From the NCBI GenBank assembly GCA_004193285.1, contig SECP01000008.1, positions 62,001 through 126,000 of the forward strand: 64,000 nucleotides of DNA, read 5' to 3'. The stretch comes from Myxococcales bacterium (GTDB taxonomy: Bacteria; Myxococcota_A; Polyangia; Polyangiales; Polyangiaceae). Shown piece by piece: positions 1-7,533 of the stretch. Position numbers and translations under genes: made by a program. Position 1 is the first letter of the stretch; every line of letters starts with the position of its first letter. The notes beneath the pieces were generated by a model, which was not told the origin of the DNA, made no database searches, and saw only the letters and a program-made list of their open reading frames with translations.

Positions 1-308
1 TCGTACTCGTCTTGCGCCTCGGTCCGGCGGCGCTTCAAGTACTTCATCCGGTTCTTACAGAGGTTGACCGCGATGCGATAAACCCACGTGCTCAGCTTGG
101 AGTCGCCGCGGAAGGTGCTCACCGCCTTGAACACCTGCACGAACACCTCTTGAGCCATGTCCTCGGCTTCGTCGCGCCGGCCCAGCATGCGCAGCAAAAT
201 CCGGAACACCCGCTCCTGGTAGAGCACCACGAGCTCGTTGAACGCCCGCTCGTCCCGCGACGCGAGCCGCGCGATGAACCGCGCCTCTTCCTTGTCCTCG
301 AGCTCCAT
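1..308 (-). CDS. ECF-type RNA polymerase sigma factor (5' part, runs off the window)
   Basis: The reading frame from the ATG at 308 stays open to the window edge and gives about 102 residues. It contains the sigma-70 region 2 layout: a short acidic start, then FNELVVLYQERVFR, then EAEDMAQEVFVQVF, then FRGDSKLSTWVYRIAVN, which are typical of RpoE-like sigma factors. Such proteins bind core RNA polymerase and direct it to GGAAC/GTC-type promoters, usually under control of an anti-sigma factor. Region 4 and any anti-sigma gene lie outside the window. A GGAAC-N17-GTCTG element sits just upstream (338-364), suggesting autoregulation. No clear Shine-Dalgarno sequence precedes the ATG. The family call is solid; the exact ECF group cannot be told. 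Confidence 0.85.
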   Translation of the reverse strand, partial: MELEDKEEARFIARLASRDERAFNELVVLYQERVFRILLRMLGRRDEAEDMAQEVFVQVFKAVSTFRGDSKLSTWVYRIAVNLCKNRMKYLKRRRTEAQDEY

Positions 309-337
309 CGTGGGCTGAACTGCGACCGTACCACCCC

Positions 338-364
338 CAGACAGCCAAACGGCCGGCAGGTTCC
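338..364 (-). promoter_or_regulatory. putative autoregulatory ECF sigma promoter
   Basis: On the minus strand GGAAC (364-360) is followed after 17 nt by GTCTG (342-338), about 30 nt before the sigma-factor ATG at 308. GGAAC with a GTC-type -10 element at this spacing is the usual shape of ECF promoters, and ECF genes often transcribe themselves. This is a pattern match only. Confidence 0.35.
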
Positions 365-443
365 CGCCCTCGCAAAAACCGGCCAGAAAGGCTGATTCGG
401 CCCGCTGTTATGGCACCATGCAACCCCTCCACCCATCTCCCGC

Positions 444-471
444 TTGACGGGGCCGCTGAACGTTGTACGCA
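444..471 (+). promoter_or_regulatory. putative promoter of tRNA-Gln
   Basis: TTGACG (444-449) is a near-consensus -35 element. After 16 nt comes TACGCA (466-471), a weak -10. The predicted start would lie about ten nucleotides before the mature tRNA at 490, which suits a tRNA leader. The -10 is poor, so this is tentative. Confidence 0.35.
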
Positions 472-489
472 TGCGGCCCCGCTTACCCT

Positions 490-563
490 TCCGGTGTCGT
501 CTAAAGGCAGGACAAGGGACTTTGAATCCCTGAATCGTGGTTCGAATCCATGCACCGGAACCA
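490..563 (+). tRNA. tRNA-Gln (anticodon TTG)
   Basis: The acceptor arms TCCGGTG (490-496) and CACCGGA (553-559) pair perfectly. They are followed by discriminator A and an encoded CCA (561-563). The anticodon arm AGGGA-CTTTGAA-TCCCT places TTG in the loop, which reads CAA glutamine codons. The T arm has the standard GGTTCGAATCC core. The 74-nt length with CCA is normal. It stands alone, with a sigma factor gene running away on the left and short repeats on the right. Confidence 0.95.
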
Positions 564-577
564 CCTCTTCTCTCTCT

Positions 578-610
578 CGTTAGGGGCTCGTTAGGGGCTC
601 GTTAGGGGCT
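578..610 (+). repeat. three tandem copies of an 11-bp unit
   Basis: The unit CGTTAGGGGCT occurs three times without mismatch (578-588, 589-599, 600-610), 15 nt after the tRNA. The last copy runs into the hairpin at 605-626. It may be replication slippage; no function is evident. Confidence 0.8.
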
Positions 611-648
611 GCCACCACGCAGCCCCACTCGCAGAAGCTCACGTAGCG
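605..648 (+). repeat. palindromic interspersed element, copy A
   Basis: A perfect 8-bp stem (GGGGCTGC 605-612, GCAGCCCC 619-626) with a 6-nt loop is followed by a GCAGAAGCT tail. By eye the 44-nt stretch matches 59555-59597 after dnaA at about 34 of 44 positions, with one gap. It may belong to a dispersed intergenic repeat family. The rest of 649-852 shows no gene. Confidence 0.45.
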
Positions 649-852
649 ACCCCAGGCCTCGCTGCCTGCCTCAAGGGAGAGCACGGGCGGAGTCACTTTC
701 GAACGCCTGAGCGAGCTGCCCAACGCTCCCGCGGCTCGCGCTGACGCAGGGGGCCGTGTTCCGCGGCCGTCTTTTCTAGAAGGTGTGGGTGACCGTCGGG
801 TCATCTGGTGGGGGCGCGGGAACCCTGTCAGCTTGGACTTCGGAAGGTCGCC

Positions 853-1854
853 ATGAACGCGCAGGTCTTGATCGACTCGATAGTGCGGCAGGTCACGGTG
901 CTGATCGCACAGCTCGCGACGTCGGGCGGTATTCGGGCGCCGCTGTCGCATGTCGCCAACCAGGTCTTCTTGGATTTGGCGCGCGAGCTGGAAGAGCAGG
1001 GCTTGAGCCGCAAAGTGAGCGCGGACATGTTCGGGATGGCGCTGCGCGCGTACATCCGCAAGGTGCGCCGCCTCAGCGAGGCGGAAACGGAGAAAGGGCG
1101 CACGTTGTGGCAAGCCCTGCTGGATTTCGTACGGGCGGAGGGGCTGGTGACGCGAGAGCGCGTCCTGGAGAGGTTCGCCGCGGACGGCGAGCTCCAAGTC
1201 ACCGCGCTGCTCCACGACCTCACCGAGAGCGGCTTGGTTTTCGGCTCTGGCTCTGGCAAGCGCGCTGTCTACCGCGTCGCTAGCGACGACGAGCTGGACC
1301 GCGTGGCGCAGCTCTCAGATTCCAGCGGCGCGGACGAGCTGGCTTGGGTGCTGGTCTACCGCGAGGGGCCGCTCGCGGCAGCGAGGCTGGGGGAGCTCCT
1401 GCGGCGGTCGCCGGAAACGACGGCCCAGCTGATAGACAGATTGGTGGCGGACGGACGCGTGCAGGTCAACGCGGACGGAACCCTGAGCGCGCGTGAGTTC
1501 GTCCTGCCACTCGGCTCACCCGCCGGCTGGGAAGCCGCGGTGTTCGATCACGTGCAGGCGATGGTGCAAACGATCTGCCAGCGGCTTCAGCAGGCGAGCA
1601 CGGACGCGTCGCCTCTCCCGGTGGGAGGCAGCACCTACAGCTTCGACGTGTGGCCCGGACATCCGCTAGAGGCGGAGACGAAGGCGCAGCTCGCCGAGCT
1701 CCGCCAACGGCTCGGGGACTTACGGCAGCGGGTGGACGAGCACAACCGTGCGCACGGCGTCATGCCGACGCACGAGCAAGTGGTCACGTATGTGGGGCAG
1801 TGCATTTTGCAACGTAACAGCGAGGGAGAAGCAGATGACGAATTTGCACGGTAA
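853..1854 (+). CDS. winged-helix-like protein of unknown function (333 aa)
   Basis: The chosen ATG at 853 has a GGAAGG ribosome site just upstream; an earlier in-frame start at 808 lacks one. The protein is soluble and mostly helical. Two segments (about residues 90-135 and 160-215, for example VTRERVLERFAADGELQVTA and AAARLGELLRRSPETTAQL) look like winged-helix folds. A coiled-coil-like stretch follows near residues 275-305 (LAELRQRLGDLRQRVDEH). There is no signal peptide or obvious catalytic motif. It overlaps the next gene, a Kunitz lipoprotein, by 20 nt, which implies co-translation. A regulator role is inferred from fold impression only. Confidence 0.7.
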   Translation: MNAQVLIDSIVRQVTVLIAQLATSGGIRAPLSHVANQVFLDLARELEEQGLSRKVSADMFGMALRAYIRKVRRLSEAETEKGRTLWQALLDFVRAEGLVTRERVLERFAADGELQVTALLHDLTESGLVFGSGSGKRAVYRVASDDELDRVAQLSDSSGADELAWVLVYREGPLAAARLGELLRRSPETTAQLIDRLVADGRVQVNADGTLSAREFVLPLGSPAGWEAAVFDHVQAMVQTICQRLQQASTDASPLPVGGSTYSFDVWPGHPLEAETKAQLAELRQRLGDLRQRVDEHNRAHGVMPTHEQVVTYVGQCILQRNSEGEADDEFAR

Positions 1855-2722
1855 TCAGGGAATCAAAGCCGGCGCCAAGCGCTCGAAGTGGGGATACGCG
1901 CTGGCGCTGCTGTGGCTCGCGGCATGCGGCGGAGTCGTCGGTCAGCCCAGCGTCGGGGGCGAGTCGCACTTCTTGCGTCGCTGCGGGGACGGCTGCGGCC
2001 GCGGGCTCGAGTGCGTTGCGGACGTGTGCACGCGCGGCTGCCGCATCGAGGGAGGGAAGTGCTCGGACCTTGCCGAGCACGCGACGTGCACCAACACCAG
2101 CCTCGAGCCAGGTGCGCTCGCCATCTGCGATGTCGCGTGCGGAGGCTCCGCGGATTGCCGCCGGCTCGGGCTGGATTTCGAGTGCGCGGCCGGCTACTGC
2201 CGCGGCCCGAGCCTCACGGAGCCAAGCGCCGGGGGCAGTGGCTCAGGCGCCGCTAGCGGCGCCGGGAGTGGAGGATCGACGGTAGGTGGCGGGGGCGCCA
2301 CGAGCACCGGCGGCGGCGGAACGAGTAGCGGCAGCGGCGGCGGGGGCGGCGGGGGCCCCGTGCTGGTGCCGGCAACTCGCTGTCTCTTGCCGTTCGAGGC
2401 AGGAAACTGCGACGCCAACTTCCAGGTGTTCGCCTTCATTGAAGGACAGTGCGTCCCGGCGACGTACGGCGGCTGCGGCGGCAACGACAATCGCTTCGCG
2501 ACGGTGGAAGAATGCATCGACTCGTGCGAAGGGCGGCCCTCCGTCAATCCGTGCTCGGACGGGCGAGTCGCGAAGGAAATCTGCGTGCAGTGCGGCAACG
2601 CCGGGGGTTGCGCCAGAACCGAGATTCTCTGCTCCGTGCCGTGCGACGCGGCACTGCCAGATGAGTGCGCTGCGCCCCTGACTTGCATCAGCGGCTACTG
2701 CCAAGCCGGGCCCTGCCTCTAG
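1835..2722 (+). CDS. lipoprotein with Kunitz/BPTI-like domain
   Basis: The ATG at 1835 follows an AGGGAGA ribosome site and lies inside the end of the preceding gene. The 295-aa product has a basic start and a hydrophobic segment ending in the lipobox LAAC, so it is probably anchored in a membrane. It then has a Cys-rich region (residues ~45-125), a Gly/Ser linker (~130-175) and a Kunitz-like domain (~180-233). The domain's six cysteines are spaced 9-13-7-12-3, against 8-15-7-12-3 in BPTI. The YGGC and NRF landmarks are present. A final Cys-rich tail follows. Kunitz domains inhibit serine proteases in animals; inhibition here is an inference. Confidence 0.8.
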   Translation: MTNLHGNQGIKAGAKRSKWGYALALLWLAACGGVVGQPSVGGESHFLRRCGDGCGRGLECVADVCTRGCRIEGGKCSDLAEHATCTNTSLEPGALAICDVACGGSADCRRLGLDFECAAGYCRGPSLTEPSAGGSGSGAASGAGSGGSTVGGGGATSTGGGGTSSGSGGGGGGGPVLVPATRCLLPFEAGNCDANFQVFAFIEGQCVPATYGGCGGNDNRFATVEECIDSCEGRPSVNPCSDGRVAKEICVQCGNAGGCARTEILCSVPCDAALPDECAAPLTCISGYCQAGPCL

Positions 2723-2762
2723 CCGCGCTGTGCGCGTGGATTGCGCGCTGCTTTCGCTAGCA

Positions 2763-2804
2763 TCGACCTGGCTCCAGCTTCGGCTCGGAGCCAGGTCGAG
2801 CTTT
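2763..2804 (+). terminator. strong hairpin between convergent genes
   Basis: A 13-bp stem, TCGACCTGGCTCC (2763-2775) with GGAGCCAGGTCGA (2787-2799), has an 11-nt loop and is followed by GCTTT. It lies between the converging genes ending at 2722 and 2871, so it could stop transcription from both sides. The T-run is short. Confidence 0.65.
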
Positions 2805-2870
2805 CGTGGCCGGCACCGGAGGTCTTGCGACTCCCCAGCTGCGGCCGCTACCGCGCGAGGCGGCGCTGCT

Positions 2871-3359
2871 TCAAGGCACGTACTTGAGCAGCAGACCGTT
2901 CAGCCCACCTTCGGCAGGGGAGTAGACGCCGGTGGCGCCGATCAGCAAGTTGCCTTGCAAGTCGAAAGCAGCAGCTTCGCCGCGAACGTCTACCGCGCTT
3001 TCTGGCTTTTGGGTGGACAGCAAGGTGCCATTCTGTGCGAAAACCTGCACCAACAGGTCGCCATTGGCGCCGACGCGCGTCGAGCCGGTCACCGCGATCG
3101 TATCGCCGGCGGCTACCGCGAAGCCAGAGTCCGTGCCGCCGCCGTCGTAGACCTGCTCCCAATGGGTGGCGCCAATTGGCGTTAGCCGTTGTACCAAAAG
3201 GTCCAAGTTGGGTCCGACTCCCCGACTGCCGACGATCACGATGTTGTCGTTGGAGTCTACCGCCACGTCCTGCAAGTCAGAGATGCTGCCGGTCGTGTCG
3301 ACTCGGCGCCAAAGCTCATTGCCCGCTCCGTCGAGCTTCGCGCTGAAGCGCCCGACCAT
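2871..3359 (-). CDS. C-terminal part of frameshifted propeller-repeat lipoprotein
   Basis: This 162-codon frame continues the repeat pattern of the gene at 3316-5085 in a different frame. It contains three repeats of the type 'GNxLWxR ... DVAVDSNDNIVIVGS', the SBBP-like beta-propeller unit. Its nominal ATG at 3359 has no ribosome site. A TAG lies just upstream in frame, and the protein begins in mid-repeat, so it is not a free-standing gene. It is best read as the displaced 3' end of the lipoprotein gene, moved by one base near 3316-3373. The frame ends near a bidirectional hairpin. Either the gene is broken, or it is read by frameshifting, or the assembly has a one-base error. Confidence 0.7.
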   Translation of the reverse strand: MVGRFSAKLDGAGNELWRRVDTTGSISDLQDVAVDSNDNIVIVGSRGVGPNLDLLVQRLTPIGATHWEQVYDGGGTDSGFAVAAGDTIAVTGSTRVGANGDLLVQVFAQNGTLLSTQKPESAVDVRGEAAAFDLQGNLLIGATGVYSPAEGGLNGLLLKYVP

Positions 3360-5085
3360 GGAAACCGACTACGATGACGTTACCGGAAGAGTCCGTCGAT
3401 ACGCCATTGACGACGCCCGAGGATGAGACACCACTCCCTATCGTCAGCGACTTGGTCCACAGGACGTTTCCCGCTGGGTCGAACTTGCGAATGATCGGGT
3501 ACTCGACGTCGCCCAGATCGAAGTTCGTGGAGCTGCCGACGAAGAAGACGTTGCCGGTTGGGTCCACGGCTACGTCCCTCCCCGCTCCCCAGGAGCCGGT
3601 GTCCCAGCGACTCTCCCAGATGAGGGCGCCGCTGGAGCTCAACTTGGCGGTGAAAAGGTCGATACTGCCAGCGTTGTAGTAAGACCCAGCAACCACGAGC
3701 TCCCCCGTGGGCGTCATGGCGATCCCTCGCCCGTCCATCGAATCTGAGTAGTCGAATAGTCGACTCCATAGGGGAGCTCCGCTGGGGTCGAACTTTCGGA
3801 CCGCAATGTTTCTCACGGTCTCGAACGCTTCTACCTCTCCGATCGTGTAAACGTTTCCGCTAGCGTCCGTCACCACGTCCCGCACCGTATCGATAGGGCT
3901 GTCGTCGATCGTGCGCAGCCATGTCGCCCCGCCGGAGCACACGGCGGGCGCGCAGCCGCACGTTTCAGGATCACCTGCCGTCGTGGGGCACCGGTCCAAG
4001 TTGTCGGCCAGCCCGTCCGCATCCGTGTCTGGAGCGGTGGGTAGCACGATCGTGCGCACCCAAGACTGCGGGGAGACTTGGCCGAGCTCGAGCTGGTGGG
4101 CCACTCCCCCCTTCAGACGCCTGAAGACGTACCCTGCGCGGAGCTTGGGGCAGGTGGTGCCGATCATCGATTGCGAGGTTTCGTCCGTGATTGGATAGCC
4201 GCACGCGTTTCGAACTTGGCCATCGGCGTTGAGCACGCCCACCGGCGCGCCGGGAGTACCCGTATAAACGACGTAGTCTGCAGTGTACGGCGGAGCAAAG
4301 CCAACGGACCCTTCTCTCGTATTCCCCACCGAGCTGAGGCGAACGCCGTAAGACGCTCCGCCACCGATGGGGGGCGAGGCGCCGCCGAAAGGGGACGCCG
4401 TGATGGCAGTGGTCGGTTCGGCGGCGCTACAGGCCGGGGCTAGCGTGGCGAGCAGGTCTGCGTTTTGCCCGCATTGCACTGCCGAAGCCGCGATAGCGCC
4501 GGCTTCGCGACGCAAGGCCACCATCACCCGCACATAGGAGGAGCTCGACGACGAGAAACGCAGCCGATAGCTCGCTTGCGCGTCCAGGCTCAGGGCGTAG
4601 GCACCGCGAAGCGAGCAAGCGCCGGGGTACGCCGGCGGCGTCGGAGCGAGTGGCAGGTAGCGGCCACAGATCGGTGAAACGACGGACCCTGCCGCGTCGA
4701 GCACTTCCACATCGATGTTCGGAGCGCTCAAATAGATGATGTATTCGCCGCCGGGAAGCGTGTTGAGGCTCGCTTCCCCACTGAATGAGCCGCCGACCCC
4801 GTTCAGCCGAACCCCGTAGGCTAGTCCTACGCCGAGAGCGGGCGCGGGGACGCCGCCCACCTCGCTCGCGCGGTACCCGATGGGATCCTCGGCACGAGTG
4901 CAAGCGTCGCCGACGGTGCTCTCGAACCTGCCGGCCTCGCATCGCGCGGCGTCAGCAAGAACGAGCTCTGAGCCCGAGGTCGCGGAGCCTTGCTCGCTCT
5001 CGCCGGCAGAACAACCCAGCAAAGCGATTTGGCTGCTTGAGAATAGACAAAAGCATAGTGCTGCGTAGCGCTTGTAAATCATCAT
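3316..5085 (-). CDS. propeller-repeat (SBBP-like) lipoprotein, N-terminal 589 aa before a frameshift
   Basis: The start at 5085 is set by a GGGAGGAG ribosome site just before a double ATG. The signal peptide ends in lipobox LLGC (Cys25). Residues ~40-330 hold two related beta-rich halves. They are followed by a calcium-binding thrombospondin type 3-like segment (DTDADGLADNLDRCP). At least four ~50-aa repeats then follow, each with 'V.T..DASGNVYTIG' and 'FDPSGAPLWSR' units typical of SBBP beta-propellers. The last repeat ends abruptly at VIVVGF and runs into unrelated residues, while the continuation is found in another frame at 2871-3359. The intact protein would be about 735 aa and exposed on the cell surface or in the periplasm. 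Confidence 0.75.
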   Translation of the reverse strand: MMIYKRYAALCFCLFSSSQIALLGCSAGESEQGSATSGSELVLADAARCEAGRFESTVGDACTRAEDPIGYRASEVGGVPAPALGVGLAYGVRLNGVGGSFSGEASLNTLPGGEYIIYLSAPNIDVEVLDAAGSVVSPICGRYLPLAPTPPAYPGACSLRGAYALSLDAQASYRLRFSSSSSSYVRVMVALRREAGAIAASAVQCGQNADLLATLAPACSAAEPTTAITASPFGGASPPIGGGASYGVRLSSVGNTREGSVGFAPPYTADYVVYTGTPGAPVGVLNADGQVRNACGYPITDETSQSMIGTTCPKLRAGYVFRRLKGGVAHQLELGQVSPQSWVRTIVLPTAPDTDADGLADNLDRCPTTAGDPETCGCAPAVCSGGATWLRTIDDSPIDTVRDVVTDASGNVYTIGEVEAFETVRNIAVRKFDPSGAPLWSRLFDYSDSMDGRGIAMTPTGELVVAGSYYNAGSIDLFTAKLSSSGALIWESRWDTGSWGAGRDVAVDPTGNVFFVGSSTNFDLGDVEYPIIRKFDPAGNVLWTKSLTIGSGVSSSGVVNGVSTDSSGNVIVVGFHGRALQREARRSGQ

Positions 5086-6236
5086 CACTCCTCCCGAGGG
5101 AGCGCGCAGCCTACAGCACGCTGCATCGACGAACGCGGTCTTTCTCCGTTCGCCGAATGTCCATGATCGCGTTTCCTCAAGAGCAGATTCGTCATTCGAT
5201 GTCATCCGCGGCAGCGAGCATCGTCGTAACTGAGCGCTTGGCGGGCGACGATCCGATGACCTTCCGGTGACACGGAAGACGACTGAAGCCACCTGCGATT
5301 CTGTGCAACGCGAGCTCAGCCAATGGCTACTCGCCACCAAGAAGGTGCCACTGATCGCGAAGAGTACTTCCCCGACTGGCTCTGTCGGTGCTCCGAGCGC
5401 GTGCCAGTCGCCGCGGGCGCGGAGCTCCTATCTGCCAGACCGACTGTCTCCAAGCGCAGCCCTTTCCTCAAGCGCCGCGCGGGCCACATGTCTTCAATCG
5501 TAGCGGGAATAACCTGAGCTGAGCGAGTCAAGAGGCACACTTCGGCTCCGCGGAATCCGAAGCACGGTTCGAGCTGCGATGATGTTCCTGGGCAGCAAAG
5601 GGCTTATTGCTACCGCCAAACGTCCGGTGATTCGGCAGCCTCCACCTCGAGGTTTATGGCGACGAGAAAACAAGACAACACCAACACCAACATTAACCGC
5701 CGGCCGAGGAAGCGGGGGCGGCCGCTATCCGCCTCGCTGGTTGTCCCGTTACTATGGGCAACTCAGCCGCGGCCGCGGCGCGCTTGGGCTTCGCTGTGTG
5801 TGACTGCGCGAGGGCGTCATCGCCTTCGGCCGACGCAGCCCCCGTTGCGTTCGCTCGGCGTCAGCAACCTACGCGGCGGGCCCCCGACGGCGCGCCGTCA
5901 TGTACGAATCGGTACATTCACTGGAGGCGGCGTTCGCCTCGCGAGATCATTGAGCAATTGATGTTCGATTCCCTACGTCGGCGCGCGGTCACCCAAGTAC
6001 TTGCCGGCGACGCAGATTTTGGTGGTGGAGCGACGCAACGGTCGGCGTGTCGGTTAGCCGAGCGAGCGTCAATGCTCGCACGCCAGATCGGACGCGGCTG
6101 CGCTAGCACTCACCTGGCTTTGACCCGAGCCGCTTCGAATTCTTATCGAGCTCGTTGGTCTACGACTTGCGACTCCCCAGCTCGGCTGCATGCTCCCTTC
6201 ATCGCTCGAGACTCAGGCTCGGGCCGGGAGCAACGC
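5086..6236. other. gene-poor region
   Basis: About 1.15 kb with no open frame that looks like a protein. Base composition is less G/C-biased than its neighbours and frames are short and mixed. A frame at 5656-5961 begins with a basic segment containing RKRGRP, which resembles an AT-hook core, but it has no other support. A palindrome lies at 5900-5917. It may hold the promoters for the flanking divergent genes. Confidence 0.5.
5900..5917. promoter_or_regulatory. operator-like inverted repeat
   Basis: ATGTAC-GAATCG-GTACAT is a perfect 6-bp inverted repeat with a 6-nt spacer, the usual size for a TetR-family operator half-site pair. It lies about 320 nt before the membrane protein gene at 6237. 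No regulator gene is next to it in the window. Confidence 0.3.
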
Positions 6237-7502
6237 ATGAACGGTTCTATTCGGGGGGAGCAGTCGCTATCAGGGGGCGCGTTCGAAGACCTGACGCTCG
6301 TTACGGGTAAAGTACCGGGCGTCATGAGGGCTGCTTCAGCGCCGGTGCTCACGCAAGCCTCCTCGGCAGCGCGCGACCACGCGATCGATTGGCTGCGCGG
6401 GTTGGTGATGGTGCTCATGGCGCTGGACCACGCGCGAGACTTTTGGTTTGGCCTCCGTCACAAGCCGCTGGACTTGGCGACCACCACGGTGCCGCTCTTC
6501 GCCACGCGCTGGGTCACGCACTTTTGTGCGCCCACGTTCGTGCTCCTAGCCGGGGTCTCCGCGTACCTGTACGGCACAAAGCACGGGGCGCGGTCGCGCA
6601 CCCGGTTTCTGCTCACGCGCGGGCTGCTGCTGATCGTGCTGGAGCTCACCGTCGTTCGGCTGCTGTGGATTCCGGACCCGTTTTACCACTTCACGTTGCT
6701 GCAGGTGATTTGGGTGCTCGGCTGGTCCATGGTCGTGCTCGGCGCGCTCAGCTTCGCTCCTCGCGCCGTCGTGATCGCGTTCGGAGCGGCGCTCGTGCTG
6801 GGCCACAACGCGCTGGACAGCGTGAAGGCGGAGAGCTTCGGAGCTTGGGCGCCGCTGTGGAACCTCTTGCACGAGCGCGCCACGCTCACGCTCGCACCGG
6901 GGCGGCAGGTGCTCGTGTCGTACCCGCTGGTGCCCTGGGTGGGGGTCATGGCGCTCGGTTACGCCCTCGGTTCCATCTTCGAGATGAGCGCGCTCAGGCG
7001 TCGCGCGTGGCTGGTGCGTCTCGGGGCAGGCGCTTGCATCGCGTTCGTCCTGCTGCGCGCCTTCAATGGCTACGGAGACCCGGCGCCGTGGTCGGCGCAG
7101 GCCACGCCGTTGCGGAGCGTGCTGTCGTTTCTCAACTGCGAGAAGTACCCGCCCTCCCTCGCCTTCTCGTTGATGACGCTCGGGCCGGCCCTACTGCTGC
7201 TCGCCTTCGTGCCCACCCGTCTGCGAGCCTCACGATTTTTGCTCGTGTTCGGTCAGGTGCCGTTGCTCTTTTACGTCTTGCACCTGCTGCTGCTTCGCTA
7301 CACGGCCATTCCCGTCGCCTGGCTGCGGCATGGCGCGAACGCTTTCCGCATGCCGCCGCTCGGAACCGCAGGGAGCCCCGAGCTGCCGCTCATCTGCACG
7401 TTCCTCGTGTGGGTCACGGCGCTGCTGATTCTGTACCCACTGTGCCGGCGCTATGCGCGCCTGAAGGCGACCCACCGGTCCGCTTGGCTCAGGTACTTTT
7501 GA
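6237..7502 (+). CDS. multi-pass membrane protein, DUF1624/heparan acetyltransferase-like
   Basis: The core begins with HAIDWLRGLVMVLMALDHARDFW. This matches the N-terminal signature of DUF1624 (YeiB/HGSNAT-like) proteins, where Arg, Asp and His on the first helix are conserved. About nine to ten hydrophobic helices follow, ending near YPLCRRYARLK. Relatives acetylate sugars or carry unknown acyltransfer across the inner membrane; the substrate here is unknown. I chose the ATG at 6237 because GGGAG lies 6 nt upstream. A second in-frame ATG at 6324 is nearer to where the family usually starts but has a weak ribosome site. It converges with hemE 31 nt later. Confidence 0.8.
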   Translation: MNGSIRGEQSLSGGAFEDLTLVTGKVPGVMRAASAPVLTQASSAARDHAIDWLRGLVMVLMALDHARDFWFGLRHKPLDLATTTVPLFATRWVTHFCAPTFVLLAGVSAYLYGTKHGARSRTRFLLTRGLLLIVLELTVVRLLWIPDPFYHFTLLQVIWVLGWSMVVLGALSFAPRAVVIAFGAALVLGHNALDSVKAESFGAWAPLWNLLHERATLTLAPGRQVLVSYPLVPWVGVMALGYALGSIFEMSALRRRAWLVRLGAGACIAFVLLRAFNGYGDPAPWSAQATPLRSVLSFLNCEKYPPSLAFSLMTLGPALLLLAFVPTRLRASRFLLVFGQVPLLFYVLHLLLLRYTAIPVAWLRHGANAFRMPPLGTAGSPELPLICTFLVWVTALLILYPLCRRYARLKATHRSAWLRYF

Positions 7503-7533
7503 AAGCGCTCGCCGCGGTGCGGGGCAGTGCCTG

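Noticed and set aside
5656..5961. 101-codon frame with an AT-hook-like RKRGRP
   Set aside because: Only six residues support it; the remainder is Arg/Pro-rich random-looking sequence, as expected from G/C-rich non-coding DNA.
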